Position numbers and translations under genes: made by a program. This document shows positions 8,871 through 17,145 of a stretch of 64,000 nt of DNA, in pieces. Position 1 is the first letter of the stretch. Every line of letters starts with the position of its first letter. Under the pieces are notes generated by a model that worked only from the letters and a program-made list of their open reading frames with translations, was not told where the DNA came from and made no database searches. This stretch comes from Tissierellaceae bacterium (GTDB lineage: Bacteria; Bacillota; Clostridia; Tissierellales; Tissierellaceae): assembly GCA_018434075.1 (NCBI GenBank), contig JAHDQA010000048.1, forward strand, positions 1 through 64,000, given 5' to 3'.

Positions 8871-9368
8871 TTACCATTCCTTATATATTGAAGCTTTTTC
8901 GTAAACATAAAGTATGATATTTCCAAATATTAAAAGAGAGGCTAATTCCCCTAAACTTATTCCTAAAACAGTATATAAATATGGTATCTTAGTAAAAAAT
9001 GAAACCCAAATTGATACTATTAATCCGTTTAAAATTACAGGATATGAAATTGCCAATACTTTATTTTTTGCTTTTGATGTAAGATAAGCAGATATTAACG
9101 TTACTAAAGACCCTCCTATAATATCAACTAATCCGAAACCTGAATAAGGAGCAAGAATAACATTCGAAAGTAGTACTCCTACGAATAGTCCTGGCACTGC
9201 AGCAGATTCAACAAATGGTAATAGAGCAAGCCCTTCAGCAATGCGAAGTTGTACTGGCCCATAAGTTAAATTTAAAATTGGGAAAGGCAATGCTTGAATT
9301 ATTATAAGAACGATGTAAATGGCCGCTATTAAACTGGCTTTTGTCAAATACTTTATATCCATCTTCAT
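8871..9368 (-). CDS. queT: QueT-family ECF transporter S component (queuosine precursor)
   Basis: The 165-aa integral membrane protein has about six hydrophobic segments and the family block NLTYGPVQLRIAEGLALLPF, characteristic of QueT (formerly DUF988). QueT proteins are substrate-binding S components of energy-coupling-factor transporters and are predicted to import preQ0/preQ1. The shared EcfA/EcfT module is not in this window. RBS AAGGAG is 8 bases before the ATG. No preQ1 riboswitch fits in the 12-base gap to lysO. Its place next to trmR and trhP gives a tRNA position-34 theme. Confidence 0.85.
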   Translation of the reverse strand: MKMDIKYLTKASLIAAIYIVLIIIQALPFPILNLTYGPVQLRIAEGLALLPFVESAAVPGLFVGVLLSNVILAPYSGFGLVDIIGGSLVTLISAYLTSKAKNKVLAISYPVILNGLIVSIWVSFFTKIPYLYTVLGISLGELASLLIFGNIILYVYEKASIYKEW

Positions 9369-9380
9369 TTTATTTTCTCC

Positions 9381-9974
9381 TTATAAATTAAGTATAAATG
9401 GAACTAAAACCGGCACTGCAAAAGTACAAATAGCTCCAGTTATGAAGGCTATCAACGCAATTTCAGAATCAGTCGCCTTTGATATAATCGGCAAACTAGT
9501 GTCCATTGCTGTTGCACCGGCAGGCGCTATCGCTTCTACAAATCCTATTTTTTTGGCTATCAAGGGGATAGTAATAATCGCTATAAGCTCTCTTATTACA
9601 TTTGATATAAATGCTAAAGCTGATAGTTCATTTGAATAGCTAGCTATGAGTATCGAAGATAACGAGTACCATCCTAATCCCGCTCCAATCGCTCCTGCTT
9701 CATTAAATGGTAATTTCAGTATTATTCCTGCAATAGCAGATCCAGTAATACTTCCTATGATTATAGCTATTGGAACCAACAAAATCTTAATACCTTTTGC
9801 TTTTATTCTGCTAAATACAGATTTATTTAGTCCAATATCAATGCCTACAAAAAACAGTAGCAACATCAAGCCAAAATCTATTATGTAGTCTGCATAATTT
9901 AGGATGTCTTTTGGCAATACATAATACCCTGAAACAATTCCAAGTAAAACAGCAATTACAATTTTAAGAGTCAT
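9381..9974 (-). CDS. lysO: LysO-family lysine exporter, C-terminal subunit
   Basis: The 197-aa membrane protein corresponds to the C-terminal ~200 residues of LysO (YbjE, DUF340), with several helices and the conserved GAGLGWYSLSSILI and MDTSLPII segments. LysO exports L-lysine and thialysine in E. coli as a single ~300-aa protein. Here the gene is a separate ORF that overlaps the preceding N-terminal half by ATGA, with GGAGGTAAGGA as ribosome binding site inside that ORF. The two parts probably assemble as a heteromer. The lysine substrate is assumed from the family. Confidence 0.8.
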   Translation of the reverse strand: MTLKIVIAVLLGIVSGYYVLPKDILNYADYIIDFGLMLLLFFVGIDIGLNKSVFSRIKAKGIKILLVPIAIIIGSITGSAIAGIILKLPFNEAGAIGAGLGWYSLSSILIASYSNELSALAFISNVIRELIAIITIPLIAKKIGFVEAIAPAGATAMDTSLPIISKATDSEIALIAFITGAICTFAVPVLVPFILNL

Positions 9975-10258
9975 TCCTTACCTCCCAAACACAATTTATT
10001 AATGATGTATACAAAAATGATGCTGAACCCAACAGTGAATATGCTCATAATAAGTGCATTCAATCCGATTGACAAGAATGAGTTGATAACTTTTTCATCC
10101 ATTCCTATCTTAACACCCATGATGAAAAGTAAAAAAAGCAGACAGGCAGTTTGGAAACTGCCTAGCCTCTTTATGAAATTTTCTTTTAATTTAGCTCTTG
10201 CGCCAATTAAGCCGCCTAATACAATTATTCCCAAATACAAGAAAAGCCTAGTAGTCAT
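9971..10258 (-). CDS. LysO-family transporter, N-terminal subunit
   Basis: The 95-aa membrane protein has three hydrophobic segments (about 3-17, 34-52, 60-88) and the LysO N-terminal pattern LGGLIGARAKL...RLGSFQTACLLFLLFIMGVKIG. It ends at a natural stop that overlaps the start of the C-terminal half by four bases, so the LysO polypeptide is encoded by two coupled genes rather than broken. RBS GGAGGTTTAACTAAT precedes the ATG, five bases after rnj. A perfect 9-bp inverted repeat lies within its coding sequence near 10143-10162. Confidence 0.75.
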   Translation of the reverse strand: MTTRLFLYLGIIVLGGLIGARAKLKENFIKRLGSFQTACLLFLLFIMGVKIGMDEKVINSFLSIGLNALIMSIFTVGFSIIFVYIINKLCLGGKE

Positions 10259-10263
10259 ATTAG

Positions 10264-11925
10264 TTAAACCTCCATAATTATTGGCAATATCATTGGATTT
10301 CGCTTTATTGTAGTATATAGATAAGTTCTTAAATCATCTCTAATATTGGATTTTATAGCTGACCAATCTGAGATCTTTTTTGCTTCGCAAACATCTAATG
10401 TCTGTTTTACAATTTTTCTAACTTCTTCCATTAGTTCTTCAGATTCTCTGACATATACGAAACCTCTAGAGACAATATCTGGCCCTGATTCTACTGCGCC
10501 AGTTTGTTTATTAATAGTTACTACCACAACAATTAAACCATCTTCAGATAAGTGCTTCCTGTCTCTTAAAACTATATTTCCAACATCACCAACACCTAGC
10601 CCATCTACTAGGATATTCCCAGCTTGAACCATTTGTCCTAAATTAGCACTGCCTTTAGTAAATTCAAGAGTCTGTCCGTTTTCCAATATGAAAATATTTT
10701 CTCTAGGTGTACCTAGTTGATGACTAATATCCGCGTGATGTTTAAGATGTCTTGTTTCTCCATGCACTGGTACAAAATATTTTGGTTTTACTAAGCTATG
10801 AATTAACTTTAACTCTTCCTGACAAGCATGGCCAGATACATGTATATCAGCCAATGCTTCATATATAACATTTGTACCTTTTTCCAATAATTTGTTGATT
10901 ACTTTAGAAACAGTAATTTCATTTCCAGGAATTGGTGTTGCCGAAATGATCACCATATCATCAGGCATAAGCTCAATTTTTCTATGCTCATTGTTGGCAA
11001 TCCTAGTCAGAGCACTCATAGGTTCACCTTGGCTTCCTGTAGTGATAATTACAATTTCCTTTTTATTATACTTATTCATATCATTTATATCTATCATTGT
11101 GTCAGGTTTAACCCTCAAATATCCAAGTTCATTTGCAACATTCACAGTATTTACCATTGATCTACCTGAAATTACTACTTTCCTATCATTCAATTCTGCT
11201 GCATCTATTATTTGTTGAATTCTATACACATTTGATGCAAAAGTCGCAACGATAATTCTTCCTTCTGCTTTATAAAACAAGTCTCTGAAAGTTTCACCGA
11301 CAGTTCTCTCGCTCAAAGTATACCCTGGTCTGATTACATTCGTTGAATCAGACAACAATGCAAGTACACCCTTGTTTCCAAGCTCAGCGAACCTATTTAA
11401 ATCCATAACATCTCCTGACATAGGTGTAAAATCAACTTTAAAGTCTCCAGTTTGAATTACAGTCCCTATAGGTGATGTCAAAGCTATTGCCGCTGAATCA
11501 GGTATGCTGTGTGTTGTTCTGATAAATTCAATTTCAAAATATCCTAATTTGAATTTTTCACCATGTTTTACAACATTTAGGTTAGAATTTTCTAAATTAT
11601 GCTCTTTAAGTTTATTTTGCAATAGGCCAATTGTCAATTTTGTTCCGTAAATAGGCATGTCAATCTTCTTTAAAACATAAGGAATTGCACCTATGTGATC
11701 TTCATGCCCATGAGTTAGAAGTAAACCCTTTATTTTATCTTTGTTTTTCATCAGATATGTTATATCTGGTATTACGACATCGACTCCAAGCATTTCATCG
11801 CCTGGAAATGTCATCCCGCAATCAACTATGACTATACTATCTTTGTATTCATAGACAGTCATGTTCTTTCCTATTTCCCCTAGTCCTCCTAAGGGAATGA
11901 TTTTTAATTTGTTTTCTTTTGCCAC
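10264..11925 (-). CDS. rnj: Ribonuclease J
   Basis: The protein of about 553 aa is a metallo-beta-lactamase/beta-CASP nuclease: LTHGHEDHIGAIPYVL carries the HxHxDH zinc motif, GTVIQTGDFKVDFTP another metal ligand, and VSGHACQEELK and PVHGETRHLKHH the beta-CASP signatures. RNase J performs 5'-3' exonucleolytic and endonucleolytic mRNA decay. The longest frame starts at 11979 inside fur. I prefer the GTG at 11925, preceded by GGGAGTGATATA and lying just after the fur stop (11930); it gives the usual family length. Confidence 0.93.
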   Translation of the reverse strand: MAKENKLKIIPLGGLGEIGKNMTVYEYKDSIVIVDCGMTFPGDEMLGVDVVIPDITYLMKNKDKIKGLLLTHGHEDHIGAIPYVLKKIDMPIYGTKLTIGLLQNKLKEHNLENSNLNVVKHGEKFKLGYFEIEFIRTTHSIPDSAAIALTSPIGTVIQTGDFKVDFTPMSGDVMDLNRFAELGNKGVLALLSDSTNVIRPGYTLSERTVGETFRDLFYKAEGRIIVATFASNVYRIQQIIDAAELNDRKVVISGRSMVNTVNVANELGYLRVKPDTMIDINDMNKYNKKEIVIITTGSQGEPMSALTRIANNEHRKIELMPDDMVIISATPIPGNEITVSKVINKLLEKGTNVIYEALADIHVSGHACQEELKLIHSLVKPKYFVPVHGETRHLKHHADISHQLGTPRENIFILENGQTLEFTKGSANLGQMVQAGNILVDGLGVGDVGNIVLRDRKHLSEDGLIVVVVTINKQTGAVESGPDIVSRGFVYVRESEELMEEVRKIVKQTLDVCEAKKISDWSAIKSNIRDDLRTYLYTTIKRNPMILPIIMEV

Positions 11926-11929
11926 TATA

Positions 11930-12397
11930 TCACTCCCATTTATTTTTTTCTTTCTTTTTGCATTCTTTGCAAATTCCATAAAATTTTACATCGTGGTCGC
12001 TTACCATAAAACCTTCTTCAATTTCAATTTCATGTTCAAGCGACTCTAATAAATCTAATTTTACTTCTGTTACTTTTCCGCATTGTGTACATATTAAATG
12101 ATGGTGGTGATGATATTCGCTCTCGGTATTTAGCTCATATCTTGTTACCCCATCATCAAAATTAATCTTATAAACAATGCCTAATTTTTCAAACAACTGC
12201 AATGTTCTATATACTGTAGCAATGCCGATATCTTTTTTTTCTTTGGATATTATATTATGGACATCTTCGCAACTTAAATGTTCATTTTTATTGTCAAATA
12301 AAATATTCAATATTTCTTCTCTTTGGCTAGTAGACTTGTACCCTTTCTGTTGTAATGCACATAGATACTTTTCTATTTTACTCTCCACTTTAACCAC
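11930..12397 (-). CDS. Fur-family metalloregulator
   Basis: This 155-aa DNA-binding repressor has a winged helix (about 8-85; TSQREEILNILF, IGIATVYRTLQLFEKLGIV), a histidine cluster YHHHHHLICTQCGKV, and a second CxxC (GICKECKKK), so both structural zinc cysteine pairs are present. The family includes Fur, PerR and Zur; the metal sensed cannot be decided from sequence. The start is GTG (12397) with AGGTGGT four bases upstream; another GTG at 12388 is possible. It sits between DUF1292 and rnj, a common clostridial order, and its targets are not evident here. Confidence 0.9.
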   Translation of the reverse strand: MVKVESKIEKYLCALQQKGYKSTSQREEILNILFDNKNEHLSCEDVHNIISKEKKDIGIATVYRTLQLFEKLGIVYKINFDDGVTRYELNTESEYHHHHHLICTQCGKVTEVKLDLLESLEHEIEIEEGFMVSDHDVKFYGICKECKKKEKNKWE

Positions 12398-12402
12398 ACC
12401 AC

Positions 12403-12651
12403 CTATTGCAGTTGTTCTTTCATCAACTCTTCGTATACTTCTTTCGCTTCTTCTAACTCTTCATCATCAATTCCAACTAGTATTTCATCGCCATTTTCAT
12501 CCAAGTCCACCTTTAGTATATATGTTGGTGAATCAATATCTTCACTTGGTAGCAATACTACATAATCTGTATCATCTATACTAAATTTAGCCTTGACTAA
12601 AAACTCAATTTCATTACCCAATTCATCATAAAATACAGCTTTTTGTTGCAT
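12403..12651 (-). CDS. DUF1292 family protein (YrzB-like)
   Basis: The 82-aa acidic protein starts MQQKAVFYDELGNEIEFLVKAKFSIDDTDYVVL and contains LPSEDIDSPTYILKV, the DUF1292 signature. Its function is unknown. It is nearly always found between ruvX (yqgF) and the mltG/trmR region in Firmicutes, as here. RBS AGGAGGAGAAC precedes the ATG, and ruvX ends 10 bases upstream. Confidence 0.85.
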   Translation of the reverse strand: MQQKAVFYDELGNEIEFLVKAKFSIDDTDYVVLLPSEDIDSPTYILKVDLDENGDEILVGIDDEELEEAKEVYEELMKEQLQ

Positions 12652-12661
12652 GTTCTCCTCC

Positions 12662-13072
12662 TTATTTTCTATCTAAATAGCTTTGTAGTATATATGATGC
12701 AGCGATCTTATCTACTACATGCTTTCTGTTCTCTCTTCTCACATTAGCTTCTAACAACACTTTAGTTGCGGAAACTGTTGATAATCTTTCATCGATGTAA
12801 ATAATCTCAACATTAAATTTATTTTTGATTTTTTCAGCAAAATTTCTAACCATTTCGCAGGGTTCACCCATGCTTCCATCCATATTAAGTGGCAATCCGA
12901 CAACTACTTTCTTAATATCGTATTCTGCAATTATTTTCCCTATCTCATCAAAGTCTTTCTTTTTCCCAACTCTATTAATAGTCGCTAAGCCTTGTGCAGT
13001 TAAACCTAAAAGGTCGCTTAAAGCCACTCCTATTCTTTTTTCACCAATATCTAGCCCAAGAATTCTTTCCAT
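12662..13072 (-). CDS. ruvX: Putative pre-16S rRNA nuclease / Holliday junction resolvase YqgF
   Basis: The 136-aa RNase H-fold protein has ILGLDIGEKRIGVALSD, VVGLPLNMDGSMGEPC, IIYIDERLSTVSA and a final VDKIAASYILQSYLD, containing the Asp and Glu residues expected for catalysis. E. coli YqgF processes the 5' end of pre-16S rRNA; a resolvase role has also been proposed. I choose ATG 13072 (RBS AGGTGATAAT), because the 23 residues encoded upstream (from 13141) are not family-like and overlap the reductase gene. Confidence 0.93.
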   Translation of the reverse strand: MERILGLDIGEKRIGVALSDLLGLTAQGLATINRVGKKKDFDEIGKIIAEYDIKKVVVGLPLNMDGSMGEPCEMVRNFAEKIKNKFNVEIIYIDERLSTVSATKVLLEANVRRENRKHVVDKIAASYILQSYLDRK

Positions 13073-13080
13073 ATTATCAC

Positions 13081-14028
13081 CTAAATAACTTTTATACAAA
13101 ATTCCGGACATACAGTAGCACAATAACCACACAAGATGCAACTGTCATTTGGCGTGGCTCGACCGTCTATTATCTGTATTCCATTTTGTTTACACCTATT
13201 TACACATCTCCCACAAGCTATACAATAATCAGCAACAATCAGTCTTCTATTTTTCTGTCTTAAGTTGTTCGCAATGTTTAAATCAACATCATCTTTTTCA
13301 ATTATCTGAATGTTAGCATCTATCTCATCACAAGATTGCATGCCGATTGCAATTGAATCTATGAATGGTATCTTGTTTACAAAATTTATAGCTTCTTTTG
13401 CTCTATTGATTAAATGTCCTCCACCTAGCGCTTTCATGCTATATATGCCTTTTCCCATGAAGTGTAGTTGTTCTAATACATTTAACATGTCGTCGATAGT
13501 TCCATCGTGAATTCCTATACCTGACATATTTACCAGTGGGTGAATAATATCAAGCTCTTTGTATTTTAATAATGCTTTAGCCCCAGCAACTCTATGAGTT
13601 GATATGCCAATCGCTCTTATTTTACCTTCATCTTTAGCTTTTAGAAAATACTCTATTGCTTCATAATGCCCTTTTATAGTATATTCGCTCTCTTGTTCAT
13701 GCAATAAAAAAATATCTATATAATCTGTTCCAATTTCTTTCAAAGCCTTTTCCAAGCTGTTCTGCGCTAGTTCTTTTGTATAGGCATATGATTTAGTCGA
13801 TATAACATATTTCTCTCTGCTAATGCCCCTTATCCCTGCTTTAATATAACTATAATTATCATATATCTCAGCTGTATCCAAAAAATTGATACCTTTTTCA
13901 TAAGCATATTTTATCAAATAAGCACCATCTTCAACAGATAAATTTGCCTGAAATGGCGTCATAGTTAAAGAACCAAAGCATATCCTAGAAACATTTATCC
14001 CAGTATTTCCCAATTCGATTCTGTTCAA
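13081..14028 (-). CDS. Aldo/keto reductase with C-terminal 4Fe-4S domain
   Basis: The 315-aa protein has an AKR TIM-barrel (1-255) with LGNTGINVSRICFGS, NFLDTAEIYDNYSYI (catalytic Asp/Tyr) and DYIDIFLLHEQE, then a ferredoxin-like tail with CIACGRCVNRC and CILCGYCATVC, enough for two 4Fe-4S clusters. Such fusions are frequent in anaerobes; the substrate is unknown. The start is TTG at 14028 with GAGGGAT upstream. It interrupts the otherwise conserved ireB-ruvX gene pair and shares the transcript with ruvX (8-base gap). Confidence 0.88.
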   Translation of the reverse strand: MNRIELGNTGINVSRICFGSLTMTPFQANLSVEDGAYLIKYAYEKGINFLDTAEIYDNYSYIKAGIRGISREKYVISTKSYAYTKELAQNSLEKALKEIGTDYIDIFLLHEQESEYTIKGHYEAIEYFLKAKDEGKIRAIGISTHRVAGAKALLKYKELDIIHPLVNMSGIGIHDGTIDDMLNVLEQLHFMGKGIYSMKALGGGHLINRAKEAINFVNKIPFIDSIAIGMQSCDEIDANIQIIEKDDVDLNIANNLRQKNRRLIVADYCIACGRCVNRCKQNGIQIIDGRATPNDSCILCGYCATVCPEFCIKVI

Positions 14029-14054
14029 TTTTTATCCCTCACTATTTACATAAA

Positions 14055-14082
14055 TAGATGGATAGCTTAAGCCATCCATCTA
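14055..14082 (-). terminator. Hairpin after ireB
   Basis: TAGATGGATGGC and its near-complement (GCTATCCATCTA, one G-T pair) form a 12-bp stem 10 bases after the ireB stop, followed on the minus strand only by TTTATGT. It is a weak terminator or partial attenuator between ireB and the reductase. Confidence 0.5.
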
Positions 14083-14091
14083 CCCTTAAAA

Positions 14092-14367
14092 CTAGTCTCT
14101 ATTAGTTTCCAAATACGCCCTTAGAATTTCTTCTAATAGTTCATCTCTCTCTATCTTTCTAATTAGATTTCTCGCATTATTGTGGCTCGTAATGTAGGTT
14201 GGATCTCCGGATAGGATATAACCTATAATTTGATTAATAGGATTGTACCCTTTTTCTTCTAGTGATTTGAAGACCGACATCAGTATCTCTCTTGGTTCTA
14301 CTGGGTTGTCCTTCGTAGCTTCAAATTTAACGGTTTCATTGAATTTGTTATCTTTTTCCCTATCCAT
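14092..14367 (-). CDS. ireB: IreB family regulatory phosphoprotein (DUF965)
   Basis: The 91-aa protein contains the IreB signature: [44 protein letters not shown]. Enterococcal IreB is phosphorylated by the Ser/Thr kinase IreK and affects cephalosporin tolerance; MreB-like YrzL homologues lie beside alaS in most Firmicutes, as here. An N-terminal Thr within [13 protein letters not shown] is the likely phosphosite by comparison with the family. RBS AAAGAGGTGG; a possible extended -10 (TGTTATAAT) lies in the 44-base gap after alaS. No kinase gene is in the window. Confidence 0.9.
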   Translation of the reverse strand: MDREKDNKFNETVKFEATKDNPVEPREILMSVFKSLEEKGYNPINQIIGYILSGDPTYITSHNNARNLIRKIERDELLEEILRAYLETNRD

Positions 14368-14411
14368 GGTACCACCTCTTTCATTTATTATAACATAATT
14401 TTAATATAAAT

Positions 14412-17051
14412 TTACATTTTTAATTGTTCTTTTATAATAATTTCAACTTCTTTCAAAGCTTCGTCTAATTTATCAAGATACTTTCCTCCGCCTTGAGCTA
14501 TATCTTTTCTTCCTCCTCCGTTGCCGCCGACAATGTTCGACACTCTTTTTACCAGCAATCCAACATTTACACCTTTCTCTATCGCATCATTAGTTGCCAT
14601 TGAAATAAAAGTAATTTTCCCTTCATTTTGAGAAGTCAAGAATATAACGCCATTGTCTATCCTTGATTTTATAGTATCTCCAAGTTCTCTCATTTCTTGG
14701 GCATCCATGTTTTCACAATCGTGAATGATAAGATCTATACCATTGATATTTATAGAATTGTTGATTATATCATCGACTGAATTTGAAATGATAGCCTTTC
14801 TCAAGTTCTTTATTTCGCTGTCTTTTTCTTTTAATTCTTCTATTAAATGAGTTATTTTTTCTAAAATATTTTGTTTATTGCTATTAAGAGCTGAGGCTAT
14901 TTGACTGATATTATTTTCTAACTCAACTATATAATCATACACATTTAAGCCTGTCAGCGCCTCTATTCTTCTTACTCCAGAAGCTACACTAGATTCTGAC
15001 AATATCTTAAACAAACCTATTTGCCCAGAATTCTTTACATGGGTACCTCCGCATAGTTCTTGCGAAAAGTTCCCAATGCTAACAACTCTTACAAACTCTC
15101 CGTATTTTTCTTCAAATAACCCGGTTATACCCTGTTGCTGTGCTTCTTTCAATGTCATAATTTCAGTTTTCACATCTTGAGCTTTTAGTATTTCCAAATT
15201 GACAATTGTTTCGATTCTTTTAATTTCCTCTTCTGATAATGGCTCAAAATGAGTGAAGTCAAATCTAAGTCTTTTAGGAGTAACTAATGAACCAGCTTGA
15301 TTAACATGATTTCCTACGACTAGTTTTAAAGCCTTATGCAACAAATGAGTTGCTGAGTGGTTTCTCATTGTAGCTTCTCTCAATTCTACATCTACTTCAG
15401 CTTGGACAGATTTATTAGTGCTGATTTCCCCACTTATTACAGTTACTTGATGAATTGGCGATTTTGAAGGAGTTAATTTAGTGTCGTTTACTTGAGCCAT
15501 TCCTTGATCGCATTTGATTATCCCTTTATCGCCTATTTGTCCACCAGATTCGCCATAAAATGGTGTTTTCTCTAAAATAACGAATCCACTTTCGCCTTCT
15601 GTCAATTTCTCAACTTTCTGATTATCTTTAAAAATAGCTTTGACAATTGTCTCTGTTTTTAATGTATTATACCCTATAAATTCAGAATCAATTCCTCTAG
15701 TAATATCTTCTTCATTTTTAGTGCTCCAGCCAGCATCTGTCTCTTCTCTTGCTCTTCTTGCTCTCTCTCTTTGAGCATTCATGTAATCTTTAAAACCATT
15801 TAAGTCTATTTGATAACCTTTTTCTTTCAAAATTTCCTCTGTAAGTTCAGGTGGAAACCCAAAAGTGTCATAAAGTTTGAAAACCTTATCTCCATCTAAT
15901 ACCTTTGCATTGCTTTTCTCTAATTCATCTATCATGCCTTCAAGTATATTCAGCCCTTGATTTATTGTTTCTTGAAATTTTTCCTCTTCTATTGAGATAA
16001 CTCTTTTTATTTGATTTTCATTTTCTTTGAGTTCTCTGTATTCGACCATCCATGAATTAATTACAACTTCTGATACTTTGTCCAAAAATGTATCCTCTAT
16101 ACCAAGAAGTTTGCCATGTCTTGAAGCTCTCCTTATGAGTCTCCTAAGTACATATCCTCTTCCTTCATTGCTTGGAACAACGCCATCGCTGACTAAAAAT
16201 GTTATGGCTCTGATATGATCTGTAATTATTCTAACTGATACATCTTTCTCTTTATCTGAACCATATTTATATCCGCTTATTTCTAAAACTTTATTTAATA
16301 TATCTTTTATAGCTCCAATTTCAAATATGTTGTCAGTATTTTCCATTATAGTGGCAATTCTTTCAAGTCCCATTCCTGTGTCTATATTAGGGTTTGGTAG
16401 TGGATGATAGACTCCGTTTTCATCTTTGTCAAATTGTGTAAACACCAAATTCCATACTTCCAAAAATCTGTCACAATTGCAACCTGGTTTACAAGTTTCT
16501 TTGCCACAGCCGTACTGTTCTCCTCTATCTACATAAATTTCTGAGCATGGGCCAGATGGTCCTACTTCCAATTCCCAAAAATTATCTTCTTTTCCCAATC
16601 TTACAATTTTTTCACTTGGAATTCCAATCATCTTATTCCATAGCTCGTAAGCCTCATCATCTTCGTAATATACTGTTACCCAAAGATCCTTTGGATCTAA
16701 TTCAAGCCTTTGTGTTAAGAACTCCCAAGCCCATGAAATAGCTTCCTTTTTGAAATAATCGCCAAAAGAAAAATTACCTAGCATTTCAAAAAATGTAGCA
16801 TGTCTTGCAGTCCTTCCAACATTATCTATATCTCCAGTTCTAATACATTTTTGACAAGTTGTCATACGTCTACTAGGAGGTGTTTTTTCACCAGTAAAAT
16901 ATGGTTTTAAAGGTGCCATTCCAGCTCCAATAAGTAAAAGTGATTTGTCATTCTTTGGCACTAATGAAAAACTAGGAGCTACTAAGTGCCCTTTCTCTTT
17001 AAAAAACTCTAAATATTCTTTCCTTATATCATGAAGTCCTAATTTTTTCAT
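14412..17051 (-). CDS. alaS: Alanyl-tRNA synthetase
   Basis: The 879-aa class II synthetase is full length. The aminoacylation core has HDIRKEYLEFFKEKGH and the motif-2 region RMTTCQKCIRTGDIDNVGRTARHATFFEMLGNFSFGDYFK. The editing domain has HSATHLLHKAL and CGGTHVKNSGQIGLFKI (zinc ligands), and the C-terminal DHHA1 domain ends GGGRKDIAQGGG. It charges tRNA-Ala and clears mischarged Ser/Gly. It probably has its own promoter just after the AI-2E gene (17113-17141) and a GC-rich hairpin in its leader. No T-box motif is seen. Confidence 0.98.
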   Translation of the reverse strand: MKKLGLHDIRKEYLEFFKEKGHLVAPSFSLVPKNDKSLLLIGAGMAPLKPYFTGEKTPPSRRMTTCQKCIRTGDIDNVGRTARHATFFEMLGNFSFGDYFKKEAISWAWEFLTQRLELDPKDLWVTVYYEDDEAYELWNKMIGIPSEKIVRLGKEDNFWELEVGPSGPCSEIYVDRGEQYGCGKETCKPGCNCDRFLEVWNLVFTQFDKDENGVYHPLPNPNIDTGMGLERIATIMENTDNIFEIGAIKDILNKVLEISGYKYGSDKEKDVSVRIITDHIRAITFLVSDGVVPSNEGRGYVLRRLIRRASRHGKLLGIEDTFLDKVSEVVINSWMVEYRELKENENQIKRVISIEEEKFQETINQGLNILEGMIDELEKSNAKVLDGDKVFKLYDTFGFPPELTEEILKEKGYQIDLNGFKDYMNAQRERARRAREETDAGWSTKNEEDITRGIDSEFIGYNTLKTETIVKAIFKDNQKVEKLTEGESGFVILEKTPFYGESGGQIGDKGIIKCDQGMAQVNDTKLTPSKSPIHQVTVISGEISTNKSVQAEVDVELREATMRNHSATHLLHKALKLVVGNHVNQAGSLVTPKRLRFDFTHFEPLSEEEIKRIETIVNLEILKAQDVKTEIMTLKEAQQQGITGLFEEKYGEFVRVVSIGNFSQELCGGTHVKNSGQIGLFKILSESSVASGVRRIEALTGLNVYDYIVELENNISQIASALNSNKQNILEKITHLIEELKEKDSEIKNLRKAIISNSVDDIINNSININGIDLIIHDCENMDAQEMRELGDTIKSRIDNGVIFLTSQNEGKITFISMATNDAIEKGVNVGLLVKRVSNIVGGNGGGRKDIAQGGGKYLDKLDEALKEVEIIIKEQLKM

Positions 17052-17080
17052 ATTTACACCTCGCTAAGTATTATAAAAAT

Positions 17081-17097
17081 CCTCCCCTTAAGGGAGG
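17081..17097 (-). terminator. GC-rich hairpin between the AI-2E gene and alaS
   Basis: CCTCCC and GGGAGG arms close a short loop, followed on the minus strand by ATTTTTATAA. Its place downstream of the predicted alaS start of transcription (about 17106) means it could terminate read-through from the AI-2E gene and also hold back part of alaS transcription. Confidence 0.55.
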
Positions 17098-17112
17098 TTG
17101 TGTTACTACTTT

Positions 17113-17141
17113 ATTTTAGAATATATATGGTTATTTGTCAA
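17113..17141 (-). promoter_or_regulatory. Promoter of alaS
   Basis: On the minus strand TTGACA (17141-17136) and TAAAAT (17118-17113) are 17 bases apart, 62 bases before the alaS ATG and directly behind the AI-2E stop codon. The match to the housekeeping consensus is strong. Confidence 0.7.
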
Positions 17142-17145
17142 TGAA

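Noticed and set aside
9369..9380. preQ1 riboswitch expected before queT
   Set aside because: Only 12 bases separate the genes, too short for any aptamer, and no aptamer-like sequence lies in the end of lysO.
10143..10162. Perfect 9-bp inverted repeat inside the LysO N-terminal gene
   Set aside because: It is fully inside conserved coding sequence (GSFQTA region) and has no U-run; it is likely incidental, so it is not listed as a terminator.
12177..12584. 135-codon plus-strand frame
   Set aside because: It is antisense to fur and DUF1292, both of which match known families and have ribosome binding sites.
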